From assembly GCA_002419055.1 (NCBI GenBank), contig DIFI01000021.1:74078-138077 (forward strand): DNA of 64,000 nucleotides, in the 5' to 3' direction. Position 1 is the stretch's first letter; each line of letters opens with the position of its first letter. Below are positions 25,153 through 35,251 of the stretch, piece after piece. The stretch is from Peptococcaceae bacterium UBA5752. Its GTDB lineage: Bacteria > Bacillota > Dehalobacteriia > UBA4068. The translations under genes were made by a program, and so were the position numbers. Under the pieces are notes generated by a model. It ran no database searches. It was not told the DNA's origin and worked only from the letters and a program-made list of their open reading frames with translations.

Positions 25153-27369
25153 TTACCTGAGGGACGGGTAGTTCCCGGTTGTAAAGTTCCAGATATTTGT
25201 AAAGTTCCACCCAACATATGTGGACTGCGTCTTCATCTCGGTTGTGGTTTTGGGAATGCCTCTACCGGTATCGCTTCTGCCGGAAGTGTTTTTGTCATAA
25301 TATGAGCTTGATACTGTCCCGCCGTTGTTATAGCCCAGCAAACCACCGATATTATTATAGCCGGTTACGCTTCCTGTCGCATAGCTTTCGGAGATTATTC
25401 CCTCGTTCCACCCGACCAGGCCGCCCTCATTTCCGTTAGCAAATACCGAAATACCGGAAAAACAATATATAATAATGCCACCTGATATATTTTTTCCGAC
25501 TACACCGCCGGCCATTGCTCCTGCTGTAACATCACCGGCGCCACTGGATGAGCAACGGGATACCATACCGGAATTGCTGCCGACAATGCCGCCAATATAG
25601 TCGTCTGCTTCTATTTCCGCTGATGAATAGCAGCGGGTTACTGTTCCGCTAACGGTATTAAAACCGACAATCCCTCCCACGTGATCATCAGCCGTAATAT
25701 TTACACTCGATGAACACATATTAATCATTCCGTCATTTCTGCCGGATATTCCGCCTACACTAGAATAGATGGTTTCTATATTACCTGTTACGCTGACCGT
25801 TACTATAGAGGACGTGCTTTTCGTTTGCGCAAATAGACCAACATAGTTTCCCGTGCTCTCACTTATATTCAAAGTTACGGTATTACCGTATCCGTACAGG
25901 GTTCCGTAGAAACCGCTGGTAATATAGGCGTTTTCTGCAAGTGTGATATTTGAGGTAAGTTTAAAATATTTGTTCGAAGTAGGTACTGTGTTCAGTAGCA
26001 TAAACTGTGTGGCTGTTGCTATCTGGTAGGGATCTGTCGCAATTCCCGTACCGCCGGCAAAAGCATAGGTTATCGGGCCGATAGCTGCACTTGTGGCACT
26101 GCCGCCAGCCGACCCGCTGGCGGTCACCTTGAGCTTGAGGTACTTGCCCTCGCTGCTCATCGGAATCACGTAGGAGGATGAAGTCGCGCCTGCAATATTG
26201 ACATAATTTCCGCCGGCAGTGGATGCGCTCATCCACTGATAGGACAACGTTGCAGCGGGAGATGGGACTCCTCCCAAATACATAATCATGTAGGAGCTGA
26301 CCGTCTGACCTATTATCGGGTTACCTGTTACACTTACCGAGGAAATAGAAGGTTTTAAAATAAACACCAATGAATATGTTAGGTTTACTCTTATGTTGAT
26401 GTGTGTCACGTCTGTACCATCGGAAACGGTGACGACAAAGTCATCTATCAGGTTCGCTGTGATATCGTCGGAGACATAACTGATCTTGCCATCGGTTGTC
26501 AGCTCCGCCGTGCCGTAAGGCGTGGAATAGGGCAATGTCTGGCCGTTGATCGCCACGACTGTCAAAACATCTCCGTCAATATCCGAGGCCAGCTGATCGG
26601 CCTCAATCACCAGCACGGTTTGCTCAGAAACCGCAAATTGAACAGGATTTGCCAGCGCGGTCGGTGCTGTGTTTTCCGTCGTTTCCGGTTCGGTTTCTGT
26701 GCCAGTGCCAGTGCCTGTAGTGGGCGCAGCTATAAAGCCATCATAAAGCCTATTTACAAGCAAAATACTCTGTTCTACCGTTGTCTTGCCATTGGGATCT
26801 ACCCGATTATTACCGACGCCCCTCATAATATCCAGGCTGTTGGCGATTCTGATATCTGCAAGAGCCCAGGCGGCAATGTCGTCCTGATCTGCAAATGTGA
26901 TTGATTCGCTACCGCTAACATCGGAGTATGATTTGCCGGCAAGCTGATCCAATACTCTGGCGCTGCGCATCATCATCGCGGCAATTTCCTGTCTTGTTAT
27001 AGACGATAACGGCGCAAACTCTGTCGCAGATACGCCATTTACGATACCAAGCTGATAGGCTTTTGTTACATACTCATTATTGATGTCCTGGAACGGATTG
27101 GTAATCGTAACCGTCACCGGCGTACCAAGCGTTGTTTCAACCATATTGACGATTTGCATACAAAACAGTTCGCGGCTAATATTTCCCTGATAATTGCTGT
27201 CAGCAGATGGGAGGATCAGACCCTTGCCGCGCGCTTCGTTTACTTCCTCCTGTGCCCAGCTGCTGGGCTCGCTTGCTGCAAAAACAACATAGCTGCTCTG
27301 CAACATCACAAATGTCACTAGTATAATAACTAATACCAGCTTAAAGATATTTGTTTCTTTCTCCATCAT
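25153..27369 (-). CDS. SLH-domain surface protein with GLUG repeats
   Basis: The 738-aa secreted protein has a signal peptide (roughly residues 10-32, ending VFAASEPSS) and three SLH repeats (about 35-215), which bind pyruvylated cell-wall polymer. Next come a Thr/Glu linker, a cadherin-like domain (SDIDGDVLTVVAING), an Ig-like domain (YQWMSAS...), and four or more GLUG repeats such as VGGIVGFNTVSGTVTRCYS near the C-terminus. GLUG repeats are found in surface adhesins and IgA-binding proteins. It follows the lipoprotein gene with 53 bases between and is probably in the same transcript. Confidence 0.85.
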   Translation of the reverse strand: MMEKETNIFKLVLVIILVTFVMLQSSYVVFAASEPSSWAQEEVNEARGKGLILPSADSNYQGNISRELFCMQIVNMVETTLGTPVTVTITNPFQDINNEYVTKAYQLGIVNGVSATEFAPLSSITRQEIAAMMMRSARVLDQLAGKSYSDVSGSESITFADQDDIAAWALADIRIANSLDIMRGVGNNRVDPNGKTTVEQSILLVNRLYDGFIAAPTTGTGTGTETEPETTENTAPTALANPVQFAVSEQTVLVIEADQLASDIDGDVLTVVAINGQTLPYSTPYGTAELTTDGKISYVSDDITANLIDDFVVTVSDGTDVTHINIRVNLTYSLVFILKPSISSVSVTGNPIIGQTVSSYMIMYLGGVPSPAATLSYQWMSASTAGGNYVNIAGATSSSYVIPMSSEGKYLKLKVTASGSAGGSATSAAIGPITYAFAGGTGIATDPYQIATATQFMLLNTVPTSNKYFKLTSNITLAENAYITSGFYGTLYGYGNTVTLNISESTGNYVGLFAQTKSTSSIVTVSVTGNIETIYSSVGGISGRNDGMINMCSSSVNITADDHVGGIVGFNTVSGTVTRCYSSAEIEADDYIGGIVGSNSGMVSRCSSSGAGDVTAGAMAGGVVGKNISGGIIIYCFSGISVFANGNEGGLVGWNEGIISESYATGSVTGYNNIGGLLGYNNGGTVSSSYYDKNTSGRSDTGRGIPKTTTEMKTQSTYVGWNFTNIWNFTTGNYPSLR

Positions 27370-27422
27370 TATAAATCATCTACCTTTCTAAAAAGCATAT
27401 GCGTTTTAATATAGGGTGAAAC

Positions 27423-27944
27423 TTATTTGCCCATGGCGATAGAGATAAGATTTTCGCCCTCATCGTAGAGATTGTTTGCAGTTACCATCACGGTTACATT
27501 CATTCCTTTTGCGGTACCCATTATCATAGCCATATCTTCTGTTTGCTGTTCAGCTACCTCATCCAGCGAAGTATTTTCTTTGTAGTATTTGAGAACGTCA
27601 GAAATGCTGTCATCGGTTACAATAGCCACGGCATATCCTTCCCCATCCCTGCCGGCCAGCGTTACCCGTCCGTTCGGATATATAGGGACAATATCGGATG
27701 GATAGCCTTCGGGAAGATCAACCGAACCTTCCGTACCTGCCTCAAAACTGGTTTTGCCGTCATTGCTCTCATATTCAACTTTGTTGCCGTCACTTTTTAT
27801 CGTCGCATCCTCCGCGTTGATTTCGGTTTCCTCGTTATCAGTGGACTGCGATGCCTCATCGGAGCTTCCCGAGCAGGCAGATAAAAACATTATAGCCGAG
27901 AGCATAAGTATCAGAACCAATAGTGAAAATCCCTTCGTTTTCAT
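27423..27944 (-). CDS. Lipoprotein, unknown function
   Basis: The 173-aa protein has a lipoprotein signal peptide with lipobox LSAC at about residues 21-24, an acidic linker, and a small alpha/beta domain with a VTLAGRDGEGYAVAIVTDD core. No family was recognised. CGGAGGG precedes the ATG. It heads a two-gene unit with the SLH/GLUG protein, and its start is divergent from the sensor kinase gene (80 bases of shared AT-rich promoter region). Confidence 0.7.
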   Translation of the reverse strand: MKTKGFSLLVLILMLSAIMFLSACSGSSDEASQSTDNEETEINAEDATIKSDGNKVEYESNDGKTSFEAGTEGSVDLPEGYPSDIVPIYPNGRVTLAGRDGEGYAVAIVTDDSISDVLKYYKENTSLDEVAEQQTEDMAMIMGTAKGMNVTVMVTANNLYDEGENLISIAMGK

Positions 27945-28102
27945 GATATTTCCCTCCGATATATAGTTATTTAAATAATTATATAAAACTACGTACTATA
28001 TACTCAAGTATCGTTGGTCACTGCTTGCGTGACTTTCAGTTACACTTTATAATAGAGACAGATGGAGCCATGTCGGGGGGAGAAGAAGGAGGTAGTATTC
28101 GT

Positions 28103-29824
28103 TTGGACCTTATATTTGCTTATGAAACTTACTATCTGATCCTTTTGAATTTGACTTCTATATTCATACTCATTTTTGTTAATTTTGCCATTTGGCTAAA
28201 GGCAAAAAAAATCCCGCTGCTATACTCTTATCTTGTAACGCAGGGGCTTCTTCTTGTTTGGATGGTCTTTAAAATATTGAAGAACGTGGCGCCTGATATT
28301 GGCCTGAAATATTTATTTGTGGTATTGCAATATGTGGGGATATGTTTTTTGGGCGAGGCTTTTTTAATATTCGCTTTTCTATATCTGACGGGAAAGTTGC
28401 CCGCTGTTAAATACATCATACTTATGGGCATTGTACCGCTTTTAACGCTGGTTTTATTGATTACAAATCCTTATCATTCGCTCTTTTATTCCCATTTTGA
28501 TTTTTGGGGCGACAGCTTCGGCATCGTTTTCTATATTCATCAGGCATATAATTACCTGCTTATACTGGCAGGAATTTTCCTTTGTGTAAAAGTATCCAAA
28601 AGTTATTTCGGCGAAAGGCGCAAACGGGCCTTGTTGTTTTCCATCGCCATACTTATCCCTCTCGCTGCCAACATTATTTATGTATTTGGATGGTTTGAAC
28701 CACTGTTTGGGTTTTGGCCACCATGTGATATCACACCGATTTCCTGTAATATCTCACTGATGTTGTTTGCTCTGGCAATCTTCAGATACCGTTTCTTTGA
28801 TGATATCAAGATTGCCCGCAGAAAAGCCTTAGCATCAATCCCTGATGCTATCCTCCTGTTGGATGCCGATGAGCAGATCATTGATTTTAACGACACTTTT
28901 AAAAGATTGTTTGAAGGCGGTCTTCTGTATGCCAAAGATGAAGCCGGAATTATTAAAAAGATATCAAACAATCCTCAGCTTGTTTTGTTTGAACCGGCTG
29001 GGTTTATCGCTCTTACCCCCCAAAACTTTGATATTACTTATGAAACCGAAAACGGCTTTTATTATCGGGCTATTCGCCAGCCGGTTATAATAGGGGAGAT
29101 TATCCGCGGATATTCCTTAAGATTTATAGACATTACACTCAAACAGGCGATCATGAACAACACGGAAAATAAAAATAAAAAGCTTTTATTGCTTAATAAA
29201 AAATTGGCCAAACAAACCTCTATATGCAGAAATCTCGCCATCACACGAGTCCGAAATCTGATAGCCGAAGAAGCCCATGACGTGCTTGGACATTCCGTTA
29301 TACTGGTTATTTCTATTCTTGAGGCCGCGCGGCTGTCCTTAGGCAAACCGGGCTTTTATCTGAAAAATTCCCTAAATCAGGCAACAGGCATATTAAGAGA
29401 ATGCATGAAAAAACGCTCATTTTCAGGATATGCCTATATGGTTTCCGACGCCCGTCTTATTGATAGAATCAACAGCCTGATCGATACGGCCTGCACAGCC
29501 TTGGTCCCTGTAGAACTTACGGTCTCCGGCAATATCCGGGCGCTTGCGGCGGACTGCGAAACTGAAATATTCAGGCTTTGCCGTGAAGGTATCACTAACG
29601 CAATCCGCCACGGTAAAGCCTGTAAAATAGATATTATCCTTCGTTTTTGCCCCCAAGAGATTATGGTTTATGTCATTGACGACGGGATCGGATGTGAAAA
29701 AGTCTGCAAAGGTATGGGTATAGCGGGTATTGAAAACAGGCTTGCGGCCATCGGCGGCTCCTTAACCTGCGGTTCCTACGACACTCAGGGATTTTTTCTC
29801 CAGGCAGTGATCCCCGTCAGATGA
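28103..29824 (+). CDS. 7TM-type sensor histidine kinase
   Basis: About 573 aa. It has seven hydrophobic segments in the first 250 residues (histidine kinase N-terminal 7TM type), a PAS-like domain (residues about 260-340), a helical dimerization segment with EEAHDVLGH (H392 as likely phospho-acceptor), and an HATPase_c domain with N box NAIRHGKA near 499 and G boxes DDGIGC and GMGIAGI. I chose the TTG at 28103 because AAGGAGG lies ten bases upstream and the start then aligns with the related protein at 30472; the frame extends upstream to 28025 without a ribosome site. It overlaps the convergent response regulator gene by eight bases. Confidence 0.85.
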   Translation: MDLIFAYETYYLILLNLTSIFILIFVNFAIWLKAKKIPLLYSYLVTQGLLLVWMVFKILKNVAPDIGLKYLFVVLQYVGICFLGEAFLIFAFLYLTGKLPAVKYIILMGIVPLLTLVLLITNPYHSLFYSHFDFWGDSFGIVFYIHQAYNYLLILAGIFLCVKVSKSYFGERRKRALLFSIAILIPLAANIIYVFGWFEPLFGFWPPCDITPISCNISLMLFALAIFRYRFFDDIKIARRKALASIPDAILLLDADEQIIDFNDTFKRLFEGGLLYAKDEAGIIKKISNNPQLVLFEPAGFIALTPQNFDITYETENGFYYRAIRQPVIIGEIIRGYSLRFIDITLKQAIMNNTENKNKKLLLLNKKLAKQTSICRNLAITRVRNLIAEEAHDVLGHSVILVISILEAARLSLGKPGFYLKNSLNQATGILRECMKKRSFSGYAYMVSDARLIDRINSLIDTACTALVPVELTVSGNIRALAADCETEIFRLCREGITNAIRHGKACKIDIILRFCPQEIMVYVIDDGIGCEKVCKGMGIAGIENRLAAIGGSLTCGSYDTQGFFLQAVIPVR

Positions 29825-30479
29825 GATTGTTTTTCAGGGCGAATACCGCGATCTGAGTACGGTCTTTTTGTTCTGTAACACTCAATATTCTTGATATCCT
29901 GTTTTTGATTGTTCCCTCAGAAAAGTTCAGCGCCTCGGCAATCTCTCTGTTGCTCTTGCCGCTGACCAAAAGCCGTATGATTTTACGGTCGGTATAATCC
30001 AGCCCATATTCGTCATACAAATTTTCGGCCGCATTAAGTTGCGCCGGTTTTACATGAGGCAGATCCATCATCTGTCTGCGTAATATTGAATGGATACTAT
30101 CATGGGCAACAAACAGCCCGTTACATACACATTTTATAGCCATTACCAGCATTTGCGGTTTGATATCTTTCATGACATATCCGTCCGCTCCGCTGCTGTA
30201 AGCGTTCAGCACATTTTTTTCATCGCCAAAGGTGGTCAGCATGATAACCCTGATATCCGGAAACTGCCTTTTAATAATATTTAAAGCATATGCCCCGTCA
30301 AATTCCGGCATCCTGATGTCCAAAAGTACTACATCAGGGCTTTTTTCTTTGCAGATTTGCAAAATATCTTGGCCATTTTCCGCTTCCCCCACAACTGTAA
30401 ATTCGTTATCCTGTGATAGAATAAGCGCAAGCATTTCCCGCAAAAGTGTCTGGTCGTCAGCTATAGCGATTCTAATCAT
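29817..30479 (-). CDS. NarL/LuxR-type response regulator
   Basis: The 220-aa regulator has a receiver domain with acidic pocket D8/D9, phospho-acceptor D54 (VVLLDIRMPEFDG) and K in VMKDIKP, and a C-terminal LuxR-type HTH (GKSNREIAEALNFSEGTIKNR). GAGGAG precedes the ATG. Its start overlaps the stop of the catalytic-domain-less kinase by eight bases, so those two are translationally coupled. The complete kinase on the opposite strand overlaps its 3' end. Targets are not visible; the adjacent lipoprotein/SLH unit is the natural candidate. Confidence 0.92.
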   Translation of the reverse strand: MIRIAIADDQTLLREMLALILSQDNEFTVVGEAENGQDILQICKEKSPDVVLLDIRMPEFDGAYALNIIKRQFPDIRVIMLTTFGDEKNVLNAYSSGADGYVMKDIKPQMLVMAIKCVCNGLFVAHDSIHSILRRQMMDLPHVKPAQLNAAENLYDEYGLDYTDRKIIRLLVSGKSNREIAEALNFSEGTIKNRISRILSVTEQKDRTQIAVFALKNNLI

Positions 30480-31617
30480 GCTTCTTCTCCTCTTTCTCGT
30501 TATAAGTCGTCAGACTTTCTACCGTGTTACGTATATCGGACATAACTGACCGACCATTCTCGATATATTGAGATAGCTTCTCTTTAATCATATCGTCGGA
30601 TTCGCTGTCTGCTGTTTTTTCGAGTGTTTCCAAATCCCCCAGCAGCTCGGCGATGTGCTGCCCTAATGTTTCTTCAATTTTCATAACCGCTCTGTTTTTT
30701 TCTGTTTCTACATCGAGTCGGTGGGAAACAGCAATGTAATCCTTCAGTTTGCTGTTTAATTCTTCAAGCTGTAGATTCTTTTTTTCCAGTTCATCCACAA
30801 GAAGCGTCATCTCCGTTATATCATGAAACGTAAGAATCGTGGCAATCAATAAATTTTTATTATTTTTAAGCTCTGTTTGCGCAAACATGTAATAGTGAGT
30901 ACTGCCGTCATACGTGAGACTGATTTCCTGCGGTTTGGCATCATTTTTCGCCGCAGAAATTATACTGCCCGAAATGATCTGTAAACGCAGGTAACTATTA
31001 AAACAATCTATCGTGTATTCGTTATTAATAAAAGGGAATATAACTTTTGCATGGCGATTGTAATCCATCAGCTTTCCCGCGCGGTCAAATATCAGTATGG
31101 CATCCTCAGCTCTTTCCATAAAAGCATCAATGGACATTTCCGAAAGCTCGGTAAAAATGCTCCGTCTCTTGTGAAAAATGAACCCATTCCATAGCAAAAA
31201 AGCACAAATGGGAGAATAATCAAAGATCCACTTTGGCACCGTCAAAACTGCACCCGCAGCACATGTCAGTATTGCAATACCTGCGATTATAATATAAAGC
31301 CGCAGTTTTTTACCCGTTTTGCGTTTTCTTAAAGCAATATAAAAAAGTACAAGAGCAGGGATTAACAGACAAACTCCGACTATTTGAAATTTTAAGTGTA
31401 TAAGCATTATTTCCTGCACCGGCGCAATCAGTTCAAGGATTTTGCTGCAAAGCCAAACAAGCAAACAGGTCTGAACAAATAGGTAACACCAAAATAAATA
31501 TTTTCTTTTGGTCATAACCGTAAAATACGCTATCAATAGTGCCGATAGTATGATACAGATGGTGACAACCACCATGAAAAGTAATGAATATGGTGTATAG
31601 ACATCCATATAATTCAT
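30472..31617 (-). CDS. 7TM sensor protein lacking the kinase catalytic domain
   Basis: The 381-aa protein is a paralog of the complete kinase at 28103. It shares the N-terminal membrane layout (MNYMDVYTPYSLLFM resembles LDLIFAYETYYLILLN), a PAS-like domain and a helical segment with EETLGQHIAELLGDLE. The residue aligned with H392 is Glu, and the protein ends right after the helices, with no ATP-binding domain. It therefore cannot autophosphorylate. It may act by heterodimerizing with the complete kinase or as a phosphatase or regulator; this is inferred. It is cotranscribed with the response regulator. Confidence 0.75.
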   Translation of the reverse strand: MNYMDVYTPYSLLFMVVVTICIILSALLIAYFTVMTKRKYLFWCYLFVQTCLLVWLCSKILELIAPVQEIMLIHLKFQIVGVCLLIPALVLFYIALRKRKTGKKLRLYIIIAGIAILTCAAGAVLTVPKWIFDYSPICAFLLWNGFIFHKRRSIFTELSEMSIDAFMERAEDAILIFDRAGKLMDYNRHAKVIFPFINNEYTIDCFNSYLRLQIISGSIISAAKNDAKPQEISLTYDGSTHYYMFAQTELKNNKNLLIATILTFHDITEMTLLVDELEKKNLQLEELNSKLKDYIAVSHRLDVETEKNRAVMKIEETLGQHIAELLGDLETLEKTADSESDDMIKEKLSQYIENGRSVMSDIRNTVESLTTYNEKEEKKHD

Positions 31618-31905
31618 GTTTTCACCATCCTAAGCTTTTTAATATATTATACATGGCTGAAGCCTTTAATAAAAGTGCCATTTCTCCATATATGAAAGAC
31701 TTATCGATTTCTGCGGCATTCTATCGGTGACGCCTAATCGAAGTCAGTCTATTGATGAGATAATTGACAAATATTTTAATCACATATGGTTATTTCCTGG
31801 CTACTATAAGTGGCAAGACTCCATCGGGGGGAAATATCAAAGTAAAGTGACAAATGGTAGAAGACGCCTAGTCTCTTAGTTATTTTTGTCAAACATCAAT
31901 AATAA
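31618..31905. other. Intergenic region without recognisable feature
   Basis: Between the sensor gene start and the tRNA terminator I see only AT-rich DNA and no credible frame. Confidence 0.4.
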
Positions 31906-31934
31906 AAAGGGTTTTGTCTATTGACAAAACCCTT
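31906..31934 (-). terminator. Terminator of tRNA-Gly
   Basis: AAGGGTTTTGTC and GACAAAACCCTT pair around a 5-base loop and are followed on the minus strand by TTTATTATT. Confidence 0.75.
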
Positions 31935-31945
31935 ATTTCTAAATA

Positions 31946-32021
31946 TGGAGCGGGCAAAGGGATTCGAACCCTCGACTGTCACCTTGGCAAGGTGACACTC
32001 TACCACTTTAGTTTATCCCGC
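31946..32021 (-). tRNA. tRNA-Gly(GCC), degenerate
   Basis: 76 nt on the minus strand with encoded CCA. The anticodon loop TTGCCAA (GCC) is in a perfect 5-bp stem, and the T-arm (GAGGG/CCCTT) is sound. The acceptor stem has two mismatches (A6-G67, T7-T66), position 8 is A instead of the near-universal T, and the D-stem pairs only three of four. It may be decayed or specialized; tRNA-Gly(TCC) at 63876 is normal. Confidence 0.8.
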
Positions 32022-32117
32022 AAAAGAGTCTGATAGAATGATTAACTCTCAAACAAATTAATTCTATCCATCAGACTTACTTTTGTCAACTAAATATAAT
32101 TATATATGCTTCGTAAT

Positions 32118-35100
32118 CTATTTGCTGTAGCTATTGCCGGGTTGCAGTGTAAAGCTCCTGCCGTTGCCCAGCGCGCTGTAGCTGTAAATAGCATTCTCTG
32201 TATGCCCCTGCTCTGCTGCTTCCTCCATAATTGGCGGAAGGTCGTACTGAATAAACAGTGTGAAGTTATACTCACCCAATCCGCCGTAGAGTGTCGCATA
32301 ATCAGAGGATTTGACGGGCGCTGTGCAACCGGGGAATGGAATGCCCACATATTCCTCGAGAATGACGGGTACAGTTAGCCGCTGACCCGGGTAAAGCGAA
32401 GGAATCTCCATGCCGAACACCGGCTTATAAAGGCAGACATATGGGGATCCATAAGCAGATAACAGCCCGGTGATGCCCATGTCCGAGCCATTTTTGCTTG
32501 TGTCCATAAATTTATCTACCGTGAAGGACAGTTTGCCGGCGGGCGTTGGTTTGTCGTAAGGATTGTACAGTTCGACCGTCAGGTAAGCGGGTCGGTAGAG
32601 ACAATCAGGGTCAAGCTGCACAAAATTCCAGTTCATCGGATTGGGCGAGCTTGCCCCGGCCGAGTCGGACAGGCTGTCTCCGATTTCATCTGACAGCTTA
32701 TCAACGCCGTATTCCGCGAGCGAGTTGGCCGGAATTCCCGCCTGCTCCATGGCCAGCGTAGCCAAATAATCGGTCCCCATATTCGCCAGCTGGTCGAAAT
32801 TTGGCAGGGTTGGCGGAATCCCCATCGATGCCAGGCCGTAATCGACTATCGCCGTCAGCGCCGTGCGAACCGACTCCTGCCAGGAGCTGGGAAGCGCCGA
32901 CACAACGATATTAATCAATCCAGATTTTAGATCTGCATACGCGTTGCTGACCCAGTTGACGACCTTGACGAAAAAGTCTGTAAGAGTTTTGAAAAAGCTG
33001 GTGATCGAATCCCAAGCTTCCTCCCACCAGGATTTATTCTCCGGTTGGGGGGTGAAGTCAAGCTTTGTGCCGACCGTATAGGGCTGATAGAGATCGTCGC
33101 TGGCAAAGAAGGGGCCGAAAACCTCCTTCATCGTAGGCTGATGGGTGACCACATAGTGGTATTGCCATCCCTGCGTCTCCCATTGCACCGGCGTATAACT
33201 GACTTTTTCAATGGTCGGGATCGGGGGCTTGATTTTCACCTCCGATAGGAACTCGGGCGGTGTTGCCTGCGAAAAGCCGTAGTTGATGGTGATGGTCTTG
33301 GAATAGGCCGCGTTGAGGGTACCCGTACGCGTTCCCGGCGTCAGAGCGACGGCGCGGACAAAATATTGAACATATTCCGACTTTGGAAGCTTACTGTCGG
33401 ATGGTACAAATTTTGAAAAATCAATCGCAACCCCATAAGACTTGTAATCGGCAAGCCCCTGATAGACAGTATCGCCTGGGAACAGGCTGTTTTCATAGAC
33501 AAGACCGGATGTATTGAGCCAACTATCTCCCGACGAACTGCTGAATTTGGCAAGGCTGACCTGGATGCGCAGCTCCTGAGTGTTTGCCGGGAAGCCCGCC
33601 GGCAGAACAGAATATAGCTTAGGTGATGTGTTTAACATCACAACCTCATTTGAATCTACAAAGTTATTAGGAAATTCTCCATCATAGCCTACCGAACCGG
33701 CACACTTGGCCGGCTTAAGCGAAAAAAGGCTGCCAATGGCCGGAATCTGCCATTGTGCCGATGATAACGTACTCGAGGGCAGCGGGTCACCGAAAAGAAC
33801 CGGCAGGCCCGCTCCGGCGTCGCCAATGCTGTTGCCGGCGGCGTCCACCGGGAATGCCCGCACATAGTATGTACGCAACGGCGTTGATGTCTGCCCGTAA
33901 GTCTGGGTCGTTCCGCTTGTGCCAAAGCCGCCGGGCAAAGTAATATTGCCGGGTATGACAATGCTGCCGGAAAGCCCGGATGATATTTTGATTTGTGATG
34001 TATGGCGCAGTGTGTTTTCTGCTTGTAATACCTTGGCAAAATTGACGTCGAACTGGGTCGCTTTTCCGGATAGCGTACCGCTCAGCAGCAGGCCGCCCGG
34101 TTTGGCTGATAGGCTTTTGATCGCGCTGCCGTCAAAGGGGACAAGCGAAACCTGCCATACGATCGCACTTGTCTGGGATGATACATCTGTGGGCAGGGAC
34201 AGTTTAAATGTTTTCAACTGATCCCCGTCAGGAGAAACCAAAGACGACCAGGGGGATGCGGAATAGGCTGACGCGCCTCTTTCCGCCGACAGTGTAAGTT
34301 TTGGGTGATAGATCGGGCGGAAGAGGCGGTTATTAAAGTCGATCATGCCCAGCTTTGCCGACTCGCTGAGCATCGGCAATGACGTTACTATAAAGGACTG
34401 GGCCAAATTGTCCTTACCGATGTCAGAACTGTTGCCTGAACTTTTATATGTTTCATAAATGCGAACGGAAATCGCTATGGCCTGCTCGCGCGTGGTGGTT
34501 CCGTATCCGGAAGATGCCTGAGCGGCGGTGATTGCGCGCGGCAAGAACAGATTGTTCGATCCCTTGATAATACCTGCCTTGCTCATATACAGCACATGCG
34601 ACAATGCCCAGGAGGATATATCCTTCTGGTCGCTGAATACGGGTGCGCCGACGGTGGAGTAATCCGCGCTCGGGAACATAACGCGGATGGCGCGGCTGAA
34701 CATGGTAGCCACCTGCTCGCGCGTTGTTAAATATCCGGGCGAAAAGGTGGTCGGCGAGGTTCCCGTGGTGATACCTAAGGCATATGCTTTGAGTATCTCG
34801 GGATTGTCTGTGTCAGTAAAGGGGTTCGGCGAAGCCGGAGCTGCCGTTTTTTCCATTGTCTTTTCATAAAGAATCGAGGCCAACTCGCACAATTCCTCGC
34901 GGGTAGCCGGTTTTGGCGACTGCTTTGACAGGATGTCATCAGGTATAAGACCGTAACCGTATGCTTTGGCGATTTCCGGTTGTGCCCACGAGGAGGCAGA
35001 GGTATAAATTGTCTGCGTAGTTACCTGACTTTCTGCGGCGGCTGCGACAGCAGGCGCACCCAAGTTAAACAAGGTTATCAGAATCATCAGCACAAAAATA

Positions 35101-35126
35101 GCAGCTAGGTTTTTTTTAAGTCTCAT
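32118..35126 (-). CDS. Large SLH-domain surface protein
   Basis: The 1002-aa protein starts at the ATG at 35124-35126 (GGAGGGAG upstream); the 29 extra residues of the longer frame have no ribosome site and lie in the leader. It has a signal peptide (MRLKKNLAAIFVLMIL...APAVAAAA), three SLH-like repeats (about residues 45-245), and a long unclassified beta-rich body with segments such as YYVRAFPVDAAGN and YFVRAVALTPGTR that look like fibronectin-type strands. The C-terminal 300 residues have no match by eye. It has its own promoter and a leader terminator. Confidence 0.85.
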   Translation of the reverse strand: MRLKKNLAAIFVLMILITLFNLGAPAVAAAAESQVTTQTIYTSASSWAQPEIAKAYGYGLIPDDILSKQSPKPATREELCELASILYEKTMEKTAAPASPNPFTDTDNPEILKAYALGITTGTSPTTFSPGYLTTREQVATMFSRAIRVMFPSADYSTVGAPVFSDQKDISSWALSHVLYMSKAGIIKGSNNLFLPRAITAAQASSGYGTTTREQAIAISVRIYETYKSSGNSSDIGKDNLAQSFIVTSLPMLSESAKLGMIDFNNRLFRPIYHPKLTLSAERGASAYSASPWSSLVSPDGDQLKTFKLSLPTDVSSQTSAIVWQVSLVPFDGSAIKSLSAKPGGLLLSGTLSGKATQFDVNFAKVLQAENTLRHTSQIKISSGLSGSIVIPGNITLPGGFGTSGTTQTYGQTSTPLRTYYVRAFPVDAAGNSIGDAGAGLPVLFGDPLPSSTLSSAQWQIPAIGSLFSLKPAKCAGSVGYDGEFPNNFVDSNEVVMLNTSPKLYSVLPAGFPANTQELRIQVSLAKFSSSSGDSWLNTSGLVYENSLFPGDTVYQGLADYKSYGVAIDFSKFVPSDSKLPKSEYVQYFVRAVALTPGTRTGTLNAAYSKTITINYGFSQATPPEFLSEVKIKPPIPTIEKVSYTPVQWETQGWQYHYVVTHQPTMKEVFGPFFASDDLYQPYTVGTKLDFTPQPENKSWWEEAWDSITSFFKTLTDFFVKVVNWVSNAYADLKSGLINIVVSALPSSWQESVRTALTAIVDYGLASMGIPPTLPNFDQLANMGTDYLATLAMEQAGIPANSLAEYGVDKLSDEIGDSLSDSAGASSPNPMNWNFVQLDPDCLYRPAYLTVELYNPYDKPTPAGKLSFTVDKFMDTSKNGSDMGITGLLSAYGSPYVCLYKPVFGMEIPSLYPGQRLTVPVILEEYVGIPFPGCTAPVKSSDYATLYGGLGEYNFTLFIQYDLPPIMEEAAEQGHTENAIYSYSALGNGRSFTLQPGNSYSK

Positions 35127-35251
35127 ATGTATACGACGCTCCCTCCATGTTTTCGCTGTATCGGTCAGCTTGAGATTTCTCTGGGGCTTTTCCGGGTACC
35201 GTGGGTTTTGCATTACCTATGGAGTAACGATCAAATATTATTGTTAAAGAT

